From Salvator merianae (lineage: Eukaryota > Chordata > Lepidosauria > Squamata > Teiidae), in the NCBI GenBank assembly GCA_003586115.2, contig QVOM02000116.1, positions 32,465,062 through 32,529,061 on the forward strand: a stretch of 64,000 bases of DNA. The letters are read 5' to 3'. The notes under the pieces were generated by a model. The model saw nothing but the letters and a program-made list of their open reading frames with translations, was not told the origin of the DNA and did no database searches. The position numbers were made by a program, and so were the translations under genes. Every line of letters begins with the position of its first letter. Positions within the stretch are counted from its first letter, which is position 1. Positions 11,344 to 23,800 of the stretch are shown piece after piece.

Positions 11344-11897
11344 ATGAGTACTACAACCACCTCCCGCTCCTCATACCGTCGCATCTTCGGGAGTGGCTCC
11401 CGGCCGAGCACCTCGGGGAGCAGCCGCTATGTCACGTCGAGCAGCCGCTACTCCTTGGGTAGCTCCATCCGCCCAAGCAGCGTCCGCCTGGTCTCGTCCT
11501 CGCCCGGTGGCGGGATCTACGCTTCCAAGTCGGTGCGGTTGCGCAGCAGCCTCCCGCAGATGCGCGTCCTGTCCGACGCCGGTGTGGACTTCTCCCTCGC
11601 CGACGCCATCAACACCGAGTTCAAGGCGAGCCGCACCAACGAGAAAGCCGAGCTGCAGGAGCTCAACGACCGCTTCGCCAACTACATCGAGAAGGTGCGC
11701 TTCCTCGAGCAGCAGAACAAGATCCTGCTGGCCGAGCTCGAACAACTGCGCGGCAAAGGCACCTCCCGCCTGGGCGACCTCTACGAGGAGGAGATGCGCG
11801 AGCTGCGACGGCAGGTGGACCAGCTCTCCAACGACAAAGCCCGCGTGGAGGTGGAGAGGGACAACCTGGCCGACGACATCTTGCGCCTGCGGGAAAA
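11344..11897 (+). CDS. VIM: VIM exon 1 (coding part): head and start of rod
   Basis: Encodes residues 1-184 plus two bases of codon 185: the whole head domain, coil 1A and part of coil 1B. The ATG at 11344 is the first in-frame start after the TATA-like box and opens with [13 protein letters not shown], typical of vimentin heads. The donor is AA/GTAAGG at 11898. Without splicing, the frame reads into a stop at 11899-11901, confirming that the exon ends here. Codon use is strongly GC-rich compared with exons 2-9, as expected within a CpG island. Open frames overlapping it on both strands are a by-product of that base composition. Confidence 0.97.
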
Positions 11898-14800
11898 GTA
11901 AGGGCCCCGAGGGCAGGGGAGGGGCGGCGCGAGGCGGAGGGGGGGAGCGAGGGAAACGCGTGGTAGGGGCAGCAGAGCAGCGACGCCGGCCAGGGCCGGG
12001 GTTTACTCTGGAGTAGACCGATCGAGGAGCGCACTAGGGCCACTTCTGTTTCCGTTTTGTTACGGCGGTTGCTTCTCTCGCCCGCCGATCCGGTGCGTGT
12101 AAAGATGAACCGCAGAGGAGGAGCTGACCAAAGCGGTGTGGATGCTCGTGGAGGAGTTGCGCTTTAAGGGTGGGGTTTCGAATTTCCGACGGCTGCAAGT
12201 GGTTCGGTTGTTGCTCAGGAATGCGCAGGGCCGGAGCTGATGACTTGAAAACTTTCTGATTGCCTGAATGTGATAGGGCCGTAATTTTAAAAAGGCACGC
12301 ATTTTTTTTTTTTCTTGGAGCAAGAAGGTTTAGAAACACTATAGATAAGAATCCGCCGTCGGTTGTTAACTACGGCGTTCGCTCTTAAGAGACTTCTGTT
12401 TCTAATTGTCTCTTCTAGAGGTAGCATTTTCTATAACATATCTTTTCAGATAGTTCTCATAACGAAATACATACTGTATACTTAGACTGTGTCGAAAATA
12501 GTTTTATTTTCAGACCCCTTGGAATCTAGACATTACATTAGCTGATTGTACTTGTATAGCTTATCGGGTTTGTTTGTTTGTGTAAGCGTTTTGGTTGCGT
12601 TGTATGTTTTGTTAACCCCAGATAGCCTCGCTTCCCCCCCACCCTCAGGAATGAAGCTGTGGTTCTCTCCATAAACACAAAATTCCCAAGGTTCTTTCAT
12701 TCCTTTAATTTGCAAACTTGTGAGTTTTGTCATGTGGGTGAATTCGGAGTTATGGCTTCACATAACTCACTGGAACCCTGAGAAGTTGTTCTCTGAAAGA
12801 AAAATCTTGCATTAAAGTTGGCAAAACTTTTCTAGGACTGGGCCTGTGAAAATTATCAGTGCTGGCTAGATCTATCGAGAATCCTCCATGTGGGTCGATG
12901 TTTTCTCTGCTCTGAAACACGATAAATAGCTGTTTTTGTTGTTTGGTACCATCAAGTTGTGGCCAACTCCTGGCTGACTGCATGAGCATCTCTATGCAGT
13001 CTTCTTGGCAAAGATATAGAAGTGGTTTACCATTGCCTACTTCCAGGGAGACGCTGGGAATCGAGTTGGCAACCCTTTGCTTTCCAGGCTGCTTGCATTA
13101 TCGCTGAGCTACTGCCACTCCCTTTACTTGTTCTTGGGTATCACTGCTGACTCCTGGTTTACTCCATGGACACCTCTATGCAGTTTTTTTTGGCAGAGAT
13201 ACAGAAGTGGTTTGCCATTGCCTACTTCCAGGGAGAGGCTGGGGATTGAACCAGCAGCACTTTGTTTTCCAGGCTGCTTGCATGATCACTGATTTACAAC
13301 CTCTTTTTTTTTAGTAAGTCTTAAGATTAATCCTGCTGTGTCTGTGTGATCGTTGCAAGTAATTCTCTTAAGTGGTGCGTGCTTTACTCTCCTAGAACTT
13401 AGGCATTTTCACTTGAATTAAGGGGCTTGTAGCTTTGTAATACAATCCATGTCTAATTCAACGCCGTTTCTCATGCTGCAGTGCTAAATAGACTTTCTCA
13501 CGTGTAATACGCACCACAGTCCCGAGTATATATGAAAGGATGGTTGTCTTCCATTTTTTACATCCACTCTGGGGTCACATGGTTGCAAATGTCTGATTAT
13601 TTGCCACGTCAGTTTCAGAAAGGCAAGCTCTGAAAGGCTTAGTGAGTTTGGATGCAACTTTCTGAAAACCTTCTGTTTAAACAGAAAGCAAATTTGCAAG
13701 ATTAGGCAAATGATCCATCATGTGGGTCAGCAGTTTTGTGGTGGTTCAACTATTTAACAAGTGGGTGAAATTCTTGGCAGGAATTTTTACAGCACATTGG
13801 CGGAGTTAGTGTTGCTGCTGCTATGCGCAGCAGAATTGTTTGAAGTTGGGTCACACTTTGATGAAAATGGATTCACGTAGGGGGAGGAATGGGATGCTTT
13901 TGTCCTGATGGTGTCCTCTCTCCCCCTCCCTTTCTTTTTCTCATGGGTGTGGCTGTTTTTTCAACCTAGCCTTCCCTTTTTGCTTCCTTTTGCTTCCTTC
14001 TGACATATCTTTTGGTTTTCAGACTTCAAGATGAGATACTTCAGAGAGAAGAAGCTGAGAACAGTCTGCAGTCTTTCAGACAGGTAAGAATTTTGTCTTG
14101 GAAGGTTCAATCTCTGTGTATCTAGAGTTAAGAGCCTGTATTTTAGAAGTGGAATTCAAAGCCACCTAGTGGTGGAGAAAAACAAATAGGGGAGTTGTCA
14201 CTGAGCAATGACCAATGTGTGGAAACGGCCCACATTGCTTATGGAGTAGATGTTAACGCTAACAGTAGCAAGCTAGGTGTGTCTAGCAGTTATGGTATTG
14301 GGCCCCAGGGTACAGCACACTGGTAGATGGCTCTATTTGTGTTTGTATCTAAGGGAAAATTGGTTTAGGAGGGAGCCAGAAGTGACTCTGTAGCAGTTCT
14401 CACAGAAGAGGAGCAGTTAGATAAGAGTTACGGTGGTCAACAGTGTATTTTCTGCATGAAGATGGACCATTGCCTACAGACATCCATGCGAACTGACATG
14501 GAGCCATTTCTTATTGGCAGAAACTGAAGTGGAAAAACTTTCTGCTGCTTTTTTAAAAGAATTGTTTCTCTTGTTCTGACAATGGGGTTATAGGACATCA
14601 CACCCTGATACAGCACAGCCTTATAAAAGAGAGCCAGTGTAGTGAAGCAGCTAGATGGTTGGGCTAGGACCTGGGAATGCCTAGGATGAACTCGCACCTA
14701 AGATTGATTTTATTTAAGAAATTTATATCCCACCCTTCACCTGAAGGTCCCAGGGCCGGTCATTATAATAAAAAATAAAATATATAGCATATATATCAGA

Positions 14801-17800
14801 AGAAGTGGTGACAGCATCCAGCCTGAGTAGCTTTAAGGGAGGGTTAGATGAATTTAGGGAGGACAGGTGTATCAATGGCTACTAGAATGGATGTCTAGGT
14901 ACTGCTTTCAGGTTGGAGAGATAAGTGGGATGCTTCTAAAGGCCGTTTGCTGGGACTTGAGGAGATGTGAATGATTTGCCTTTGTCTTCTATGTGAGGAT
15001 GCCCAGAAGCAATTGTTGGGTCATTGTGTGAGACAGGATGCTGGACTAGATGGGTTGTGGCCTGATCCAGCAGAACTTCACTTATGTTCTTGTCCAGCTT
15101 CAGTCCACCTTCAGAGTGTGAGAACACATCAGCAAAGTGACTAGCAATTTTTTTTTTCTAGTTAGATAATGCCAAAAAAAGTCAGTATGACTCTTTGCTA
15201 AGGTGTTTTTTCACTCTGAAAATGGACTGAAGCTGGATCAAAACTTAGGTGTGAATGCAGCCTAAGTTTGAATTCACATTCAGTCATGAAAGCACATGTG
15301 TGGACCGTGGGCCAGTCACTGCTTTTCAAACTAATCTATCTTACAGGGTTGCTATGTAGATAAAACAGGGGAGAAGAAAGGTGTGTACTTTGGCCTGAAA
15401 TTTTAGATAAACAAGTAGGATGTAAATGTCTTAATTAAATAATAGGTTTTTTAAATGGTATATATGTAAAAACTGACGTACTTTTCATCCTAGGTAGTTT
15501 CTTATGGATAGATATTTCATAGTTCATTTCAATATTTCATACATACTTCCCTAAAAAGAATCCAGCATTATTGCTGTACTTCAGATGCTAGTAAGTTTGT
15601 GGCCAAGAGACCAAACACTCAGGTTGACCAAACACTTTCAGCTTGTATTCTCATGCACCCCTATATGTGCATCCAGCTTTTGGTACTTCAGCAGTGGCCC
15701 TTCTAAACTTTGTTTTAAATTTTGTTTGAGGTCTGAGAACTTCTACAGGCCAAGCATTGTTTCTGTTTTGTCAAAGTCTAGCCAGTTACACAGAGAAAGC
15801 TTGGCCTGTGCAAATGGGTTCTCTGATGGGTAAGGGTGAAAGAGAGCCATCTGCTCGCTTGGCTGAAAGGTATGAATGGTTTCTGTGGGATTCACTGTGG
15901 AATGTCGATACAGGCATTAACCGTGAGTGTGGTAGCAGCAGACAGAAAGAATAGGAGCCTTTGTGTCCTGGGGTGCTTATAGGAGGCGACATTCTTACTG
16001 GATGTGTAATGATGCAAGCATATTTTAGAGACCCACAAATTAAAATGCTAGTCCAGCCTCAAAGTGGCTATTGACCGAGATTGTTAACTGATTATTTTGC
16101 TGACAAGTGGGCTAACTGAAAGCCAATCGGGGTGTTAATTTAAGTCCAGGATGTTAATAATTTAGGCAGTTTTCCTCTTCCCATCAGATTGTATGGGAAG
16201 AAGATAAAGGCCATTCTGCATTAAGACTGTGAAGTGGCCTTCTCTTTGTTCGTGGGGCAGCAATAATTTGGTGGACTTGGTTGGATCTTCATATTGGTGC
16301 TCATTTCTTCTTCATCCTGGCTGTTCTGATAGAGAAATATTTGATTAGTTGTTTTCCTTGATTAGCGTGAAATTTTCTTTTCATTTCTTAAGCATGCTTA
16401 GTTCAGTGAAAGACAGCTTTATTTTTATAACCAGTTCTTAAATCTCTTTGGAACAAAGCCTTGTTTCTTGGAAGCAAAGTAATTTCAGCAAAGCTACTAG
16501 TTCGTTATGTTGGTCCATTAAAATAAACTGACTTTTGACTGACTTAAAATACATATAAGCTTGCTGCCTCTGTTCACTTCCTCAAGCAAAATCTTACGGC
16601 CTTCCTGCACTTGCTGGTTGACCTGTCCTTTTCCCTCCTAATATGCTCCATCCGCACTGGATGGACCACAGATTCGGCTAGGATGCCCAAAATGATGTCC
16701 TGGTGTGGTCTACTGGTAGACCTCTTTTTCTAGGGCATGATATACCAGACCATGGAAATGTGCAGAAGGCATGTTTCCATTGTTCTGCACATGTCTCTGT
16801 GGTCGGTGTACCACAGGGGACCAGTTTTGGCAAGGCAATAAGGCACACTGCAGAAATGGGGCCTCGGGAGCTCTGAAGACCAGGAGCTTCCATTACGGCC
16901 CTTGGAACATTCGGAGGCCCCCCACACTGACTCCAAAGCTGGTGAGAGCTTCAGAACCTGTGGGGGAGCTGGTGCAGAACAGGCCATCCCAATGCAGACG
17001 GCCTTGTTCCGTTCCAGAAGCATTCCATCCCAGCTTAGGATGGATTGCCTGTTCCTGGTCTGGTCTACTGGCCTCCAGTGCAAATAAGGTCTTAATGTTT
17101 TACGTATTTTCTTTTTTATGAAGCCATCCTTTTAGTACATGGAAGTGACCGTTCTTTCTTTTCTTGAGAATAGTGGATCAGTGATAAAGGGGAATGATGC
17201 AAAAATGGCTATTTTCAAGGTGTCCCCCTCTACCCAGTCAGGTAGCAATACTGATACAGCAACTACTAAAATACTGGGAATGCTAATGTGGACCTCAGCT
17301 ATTTGCTCTCAAAATATTCTAGAATTGCTTGCATGCTTTCATAGGGATGAGACCCATTGAAACTGGCAGAAATTCCGCTTGGAAACCACAGAACTGTACT
17401 GTCGGCTCAAGGCTTCCAGATAGGGAGGGTGAGGATCAGATAAAGAGGTGAAAACGTTTGGATTCAAAGCATGATTGAGCTGTCTTCTACGTTTTTTGAT
17501 TGTGAGGTCCAGGGATGACTAAGAGCTCAGTTATTTGGGTGTTTCTGCATGGTCATATTTGATACACAGAAGCTTTCTGTCTGCAGCCAGATAAATATTT
17601 TGATTGCCAGGGAAAGACCATAAGAAATTCCCCCCCCCCATCTGACCCATGACTCAGTTAGTCCAGTTCTCTTCTCACATCTTCCGTTGCCCAAGGAAGT
17701 CAACCAGCACAACACAAGCATGCAGCTTGCCCTGCTCACCGTCTCCCTACAGCTGACCTTCAGAGGCACACCACATCTGCATCTTCCAAATATCTTGCTC

Positions 17801-20800
17801 AATGCCAGATCTCCATGTTCTTGCTCCCTTTAACCGAGGCAGTAGGATCTCATCCATCGCATATGCAGGCCAGAGCAGGAGGGAAAGGAGTCCCTTTTGT
17901 CTGCCTGGGTCTGCACACGTTTCTAGCCCAGAGTATTGGCCAGCCAGTTGTTAGCCTAATTTTGGGGGGATGTCATTGGTGACCAGGTGACTGTATTTTT
18001 TCAGTCCTGTCTGGATTAGTCCCTGTTTTTGTTCCTAACCTTCCTCTCTAAATATAAAATAATAGAGAACTGCAGATGCATCTTTGATTTCCCTTAGAGA
18101 TAGGTTGGATATGAATGTAGGGAAGAAATTGTAGTTAATAAGTGATACACAACCATCTAGCAGGCTTATGTGACTACTCTTCTTGAAGCATGAGGAATGT
18201 GCTGTATTATTAATTAAACTTAGAAATTATTCATGCCCAGGGAGCCCAAAAACAGGTGGTATAATAAAGCTAAATCTAACAAAGTCTATCATTAGTTACC
18301 ATTAAAAATACTTCCGGTACTCTGACATGCACATTTAGGATTCTGTATCCAGATATTGCAATAGGCTTGGAAGAAAAGATTATTGTTGGAGTCATGAGCT
18401 TTTATCCTTCAGTGCTGAGGACTCCTTGCTTAAATCTAGTGTAAGCATTTCTAGTGTAATGAATGGATTAGGACTGTATTCAGACATCACTTACCTATTC
18501 AGCTATATTTGGATATTCTGAAGTAAAGCATGGATATTCCAAAATATCCATGCTTTATTCTGGAATAGCTAAACATAGTGGAATGAGTATAGGTTTCAAT
18601 GTGTTTAAAGCATACTGAACACAAGCCATAATATGCTTATACAGCATAAGTGTGTAGATTAGCTTGTGTTTGGGAGTTTCCATAAACGGAAAGCATGTTG
18701 GTGCTGTCCTAATCTGGTAATTCAGCTGCATGAATGTAGCTGTAAGATAGTATAACCTGTGCATTGTTTGAAGAAAAGGAGGCTCTCAAGCTCAAGTGAT
18801 GATTGGGGAAAAAAATTATTCTAGCAAATGTTTGTGCTTGAATCAATAAAAACAACATTAAGCTGGGGCTGGCAAGTACTTGAGTTCATGGATACATTTT
18901 TTCTGGTTACTTCTTCAGCTTAGGCCACTGCAAAGAGTCTTTGCTTATCTATGATGACTGTGTAAAAATGTATAAGTGACATTTAAGATGTATGGAAGGA
19001 AGATATCATTTTATGTCAAAAGAGTTGGTGAGAAATGGCCTGGGCCCTTTTGCTGGCCCCAGGAAGTTCTTGAGAGGCATTATCTCTATGAAGATGAGGG
19101 TTGACTTGGCACCTTCCACATGGTCCTTGGTTTGGCTTGTGCTTGGAATACCAAGTTAGCAGTGAGATAGAACCTGATGTAGGGAAATGGCATGGAAGTT
19201 GTTTGGTGTTACAAGGTAGTTAAGATCTTGTTGGCAGTGAAGTTGTATAGTTCAATGGGTAGGTGAATGTTTTGCAAATAAAAGGTCCCAGATTCAGGCT
19301 CCGGTGTTAAAAGGAGCCAAACTCTCGGACAGCAAGATTGAAAGGGATGCCTTTCTAATGGCCTGTGCTCAAGTCAGCTAGTTTCATTTGGCTTTGTACA
19401 ACATGGCTTAGAGTGGTCTGTTTAACAGGTATGAAGTTACCTCTAGAACCTGTGAGATTACTTAGAGTTCATTCTAGCATTTTTGGTGTTCAAATGGTGG
19501 CCTAGCAGATGTTGCAAGACTAGAGGTGTTGATGGAAGGCATGCAGAGGGTGAGCAGGGATTTGCCAGCTCTGATACCTGGCACAGGATTTGCGAGGTAA
19601 AGAAGAATCAGTAGTTTACATGAAATGCCCACAGCAATGGATGGCAATTTGCCATTCACCTTTGTGTATTAAATACAGCAAGCTGGCTTTGAACTGATGC
19701 AGAAGTACAGATTTACCCATCATTTAAAACTTTATTTGCTGTGCTTAACGCACATTGTAGGTGAATGGCAGATTCCCATCCACTCTTGTCAGGGTTTTTC
19801 TGCATTAATGAATTCTCCTTTACCTTGCAAAGTGCGTCTTGCATGCTGTAAGGTCAAAATTTGGTTGCTTCTGTTCTAGCAGCTAAATCTGAAGAAGTCT
19901 AAATAATTGCCTGCAAAATTTTCTTCCCTTTTTAATGCAAGGTCGGTGAATGGAGATATCAATTAGCTTGCACATTCCTCCAATTAACCATGCAGCAGTG
20001 AAGCTTCCCGTGTATTCTAATTCAGTATTTGTCCAGAATTTAAGCATAGCTGGGTTTTTTGGAAGTAATTAACACACTGTAAATGTGTACGTTGTGGTTA
20101 TGTGTAAAACGTTTTTCTAATCTTAGGGATTGAATTTGAAGCCAGTATAGCCCTCCTTCTTGAGCTGTCTTTGAAGCTTTTAGGAATGTAAAGGAATGTA
20201 TCCTGCCAAGAAAAGCTTGGATAAAGGCCTTTTTCACCTCAGCTGAAATACTAGGAAGGCAAAAGTGCAGTGGCTTGTGGAATCCCTCCTGCTACAAAAG
20301 AAAATCTAGATTCCAAACAATTTAGAACGTTTCTTTAAAAACATTGACCTTTGTGTAACATATTGTAACATGGAATTGCCATGTTCCTAATAGCATCTCA
20401 TTCCTGGCCACCTACTTCAAAACACTGTATTTTATGTTAAAATAGTGCCTTATTTCAGATTTATTTCTGCTCAAATCATATATGTGGGCACTGGGGGCAT
20501 CACTTGCCCTTTGCATTAAGTCTTCTTTTATTTTTTTATTTATTTACATTTATATTCTGCCCTATACCTGGAAGTCTCAAGGTGGGTTACAATAAAATTG
20601 TTATTAAAAACAGATTAACGGCTAAAACATTGATAGTGCCTGCATGGGGAAGGGATGCTGTTACCGCAGTTGAAGGCCGGCATGAAAAGGTATGATTGGC
20701 ACAGATGTACATTTGTTTTGCATTTAGACCCAGCATTTTGTCTAAAAGTGCTCCAGGCAGTAAACTGCGCCTTCCTATCCTCACAACAGCCCTGTGAAGT

Positions 20801-23800
20801 CAGTTAGGCTGAGACTATCTAGCGAGTTTCCATAATTGGGTGAATGTTTGAACCCAAGTCTTTATAGTCCTAGTCCAGCACTCTAGATATCGTGCTACAC
20901 TGTCTTGTCATCTAGAAATCTGAAGGTTTGTGATGATAGAGGTTGGGAAAGTTGTAAAGGAATTCCCCCTGTTTTTCCAATTTTTTTCCTAAAAAGTGTG
21001 GGGGGAAAGTGCTTTTCTTTGAAAAGCTATTACTTTAAATGCTTCTCTTTCCTGATTATAAGACCTGTCAGTCAGTGGAATAGATTACTTCAGTGAATGG
21101 TATGTTCCCCTATACTGGAATTCTTCAAGAAAAGGCTGGATAAATCATCTGTCGGGATAGTCTAATAAATCATGGCAGTTGAGCAGGAGGTTAGAGTTGA
21201 TGACATCTGAAGTTCCTTCCAATTCCGTGTGATGGTGTAAGGGAAGATAAATGGCATTTTCTGTCTTCATTATCCCAATCTTCATACCTTTAGGACTGTC
21301 TAAGGTGGTCTCTCCAGCATGTGAGATCCTGTCCTCAAACCTCACTAGAATCAGCATACTGCAAAAACGTGTATAGGGTTCATCTCTCTTTGTGTCTCAT
21401 CCACTCCCCCTCATCTAGTTGTTTTGTTTCAGAGTGGGTCACTCAGACAACCTGCACTTCATTGTTTATTGCCCACTTTAAGAGCAAAGAAGCCCCTCCC
21501 TAATACTTCAATCCCATTTATAAGTATTACATCAAGGTGTAGGACTGTTCCCTGGGTTCAGTTTTTTAAAGTTTTGAGTTTTAAAGCTGAAGTTCACCTT
21601 TTACGGATGCAAGACTGAATCTCAGATAATTGATAAGAAATGAGAAAGCTAACTAATAGTAGAGTAAATCTGAGAAAAGATATTTAATATACTGAAAGAA
21701 AGAAATTGCCTGAAGTCACATGGTCCATCTTTAGAAGTTCATTGTTTATGTATGTAAATGTTTTCACAATCGCAGTCCCCACGCTCTGGAATGTTCTTAT
21801 GAGAGAAATATGCTTAAGCGCTGGGCACTGAGAATGATACAGTGTGCATGCTTAAGTGTATTTTTCTCAGAAGAACATTCCAGAGTGTGGGGATTGCTAT
21901 TGTGGAAACATTCTACATACAAGCAATGTATTTCTAAGGATGGACCATGTGTCTTCAGGCGATTGCTTGTGAAAACTTCTGCTAAGATGGGAAGACAAAC
22001 TGACTAGACTTTTTAGGTTTTGACCAAGACTGGTTAGTTTGTCTTCCCATCTTAGCAAAAGTTTTCACAAGCAATTGCCTGAAGACACAAGGTCCATCTT
22101 TAGAAGTGCCCATTTACAAGGTTTGTCTTTTGGATTTAATTACAATTATAAACTGATGGGGGCTGACCTTTCTGTGACAGACTAGGAAAGGGATCTTGGG
22201 GTTCCAGTGGACAGCTTAGTGAAGGTGTTGCCCAGTGTGCAACAACAGTGAAAAATCCAAATTCAGAGCTGGGGTACTTAGGAAGGATATAGACAATAAG
22301 TTGGCATCAGAATGATCAAGGGAATAGAACATCTCCCTTATGAGATTGGGCTGCACTGTCTAGACCTCTTCAGCCTTGAAAGACAGAGCTTAAGAAGTGA
22401 CCTGATTGAACTATATAAAGGTATGCATGGTGTGGAAAAGATGTATAGAGAAAAATTATTTTGTGTATCGCAGAACGCTAGAATCAGGGGGCACTCTATG
22501 AAGTTGATGGGCAGGAAAGTCTATGGAACCAGAAGAGGTAGTGATAGCAACTGGCTTGGATAGCTTTAAAAAAGGTTTAAACAAATTTGTGGAAGACAGG
22601 TGTATCAGTGGCTGGTAGAATGGATGCCTAGGTACTGCCTTCAGGATGGAGAGACAGCCAGGATGTCTGTAAAAGCCATTTGCAGGTACTCAAGAGCAGA
22701 TGAAGTTTTCACCCTCATCTCCTGCTTGAGAACTCCTGGAAGCAATTGGCGGGCCACTATGTGAGACAGGATGCTGGACAACGTGGGCTGTGGCCTGATC
22801 CAGCTAGGCTCCTCTTATCAACGTCTCCTTTCCTTTCATGTTACCTGAAATCTAGTTTCACTCTGCCCTGCAAAGTTTGAGAGGAAACATGGTCATCCGT
22901 ACTAGCAAGATGCATCCAAATGTGGAGCAATTAATGTTAGTTTTAGAAGAATAGCAGTTTGTGCATTTTGAGCTGGATTCTGAACAGGTGCCTTGGCAAG
23001 GGTGCAATGTTGGCTTGTACTTGTCCAATGTAATTGGTGAGCTTTAGGCATGAAATTAGTTTTCGGAAACTGCACTGCTCATGTCCTGTGTGAAATGACT
23101 GGCAAATTTGCAGAGTGCTTAGAAAACAAAATGTAGCCACTGAGATGAGCTCTAATCTGTTTGTGTCCTGCCAAATATACACAACACAACATTGTCTGCT
23201 TCTGTTGTGGCTGTGCCTGCTGTATTTGCTGATCTGCCCCTGCCTGGAATTGGGAGTTCTTTAACAAAGCCAACAATCTCTTCATGCGTAAGAGAAACGC
23301 TGACCTAAGTGGAATGTACGGAGGGCTACGGTGGGATTCGCCAAATAGTTCTTTCTAGTTACATCAAGGTACCAAATAGCCTGGGCAGCACAGTGCCTTG
23401 AGGTTCCACAAGGACCTTTGGACATTTAATTCAGTAGTAATGAATAGAATTTGCAATTTAGTAAATGGATATCCTGTGCAAGCTCATCACATCACTTGTT
23501 TAATTTTGAAATGCATGTTTTTTCTGTTGATAAAACATGTTTTATCAGGGGAAACGCGCAGTTGAAAATATTTTTTCTCGGAAAGTATCTGTTGGCTTCT
23601 ATTGATATCAGTTCAGCCTGCTTTTTAATTTGGGTACAATAAACAAAAAACGAAAGCTAAATTTATTAGTTTAAAGTAAATACATTTCTAAAAAAAAAAA
23701 AAAATCAATGATGTGTGCTTTATGTTGTTTACATTTTAAAGAAAGCATGCCTTAGCCAAAACAGTTGCTCTTTTCATTTTACCTGCCTCCTCTAGAGTAA

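Larger units (their letters stand above)
11080..12020. promoter_or_regulatory. CpG island over the VIM promoter and exon 1
   Basis: GC content and CpG frequency are clearly raised from the promoter through exon 1 into the start of intron 1, in contrast to the AT-rich, CpG-poor surroundings. Boundaries were judged by eye. Confidence 0.75.
11898..14022 (+). other. VIM: VIM intron 1
   Basis: The first 120 bases are still GC-rich. The rest is AT-rich single-copy sequence, apart from two tandem SINE copies at 12933-13300. No exon-like frame was seen. Confidence 0.9.

Noticed and set aside
10814..11411. Long Gly/Glu/Arg-rich minus-strand frames upstream of VIM
   Set aside because: Products of the pyrimidine tract and CpG island; the repetitive residues mirror base composition.
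11393..12016. A 207-codon plus-strand frame and several long minus-strand frames over VIM exon 1
   Set aside because: They are out-of-frame readings of the GC-rich, CpG-rich vimentin exon, with low-complexity Arg/Ser/Ala composition and no domains.
19236..19310. Possible tRNA gene
   Set aside because: A- and B-box-like words are present, but no cloverleaf is supported and a SINE-like body follows.
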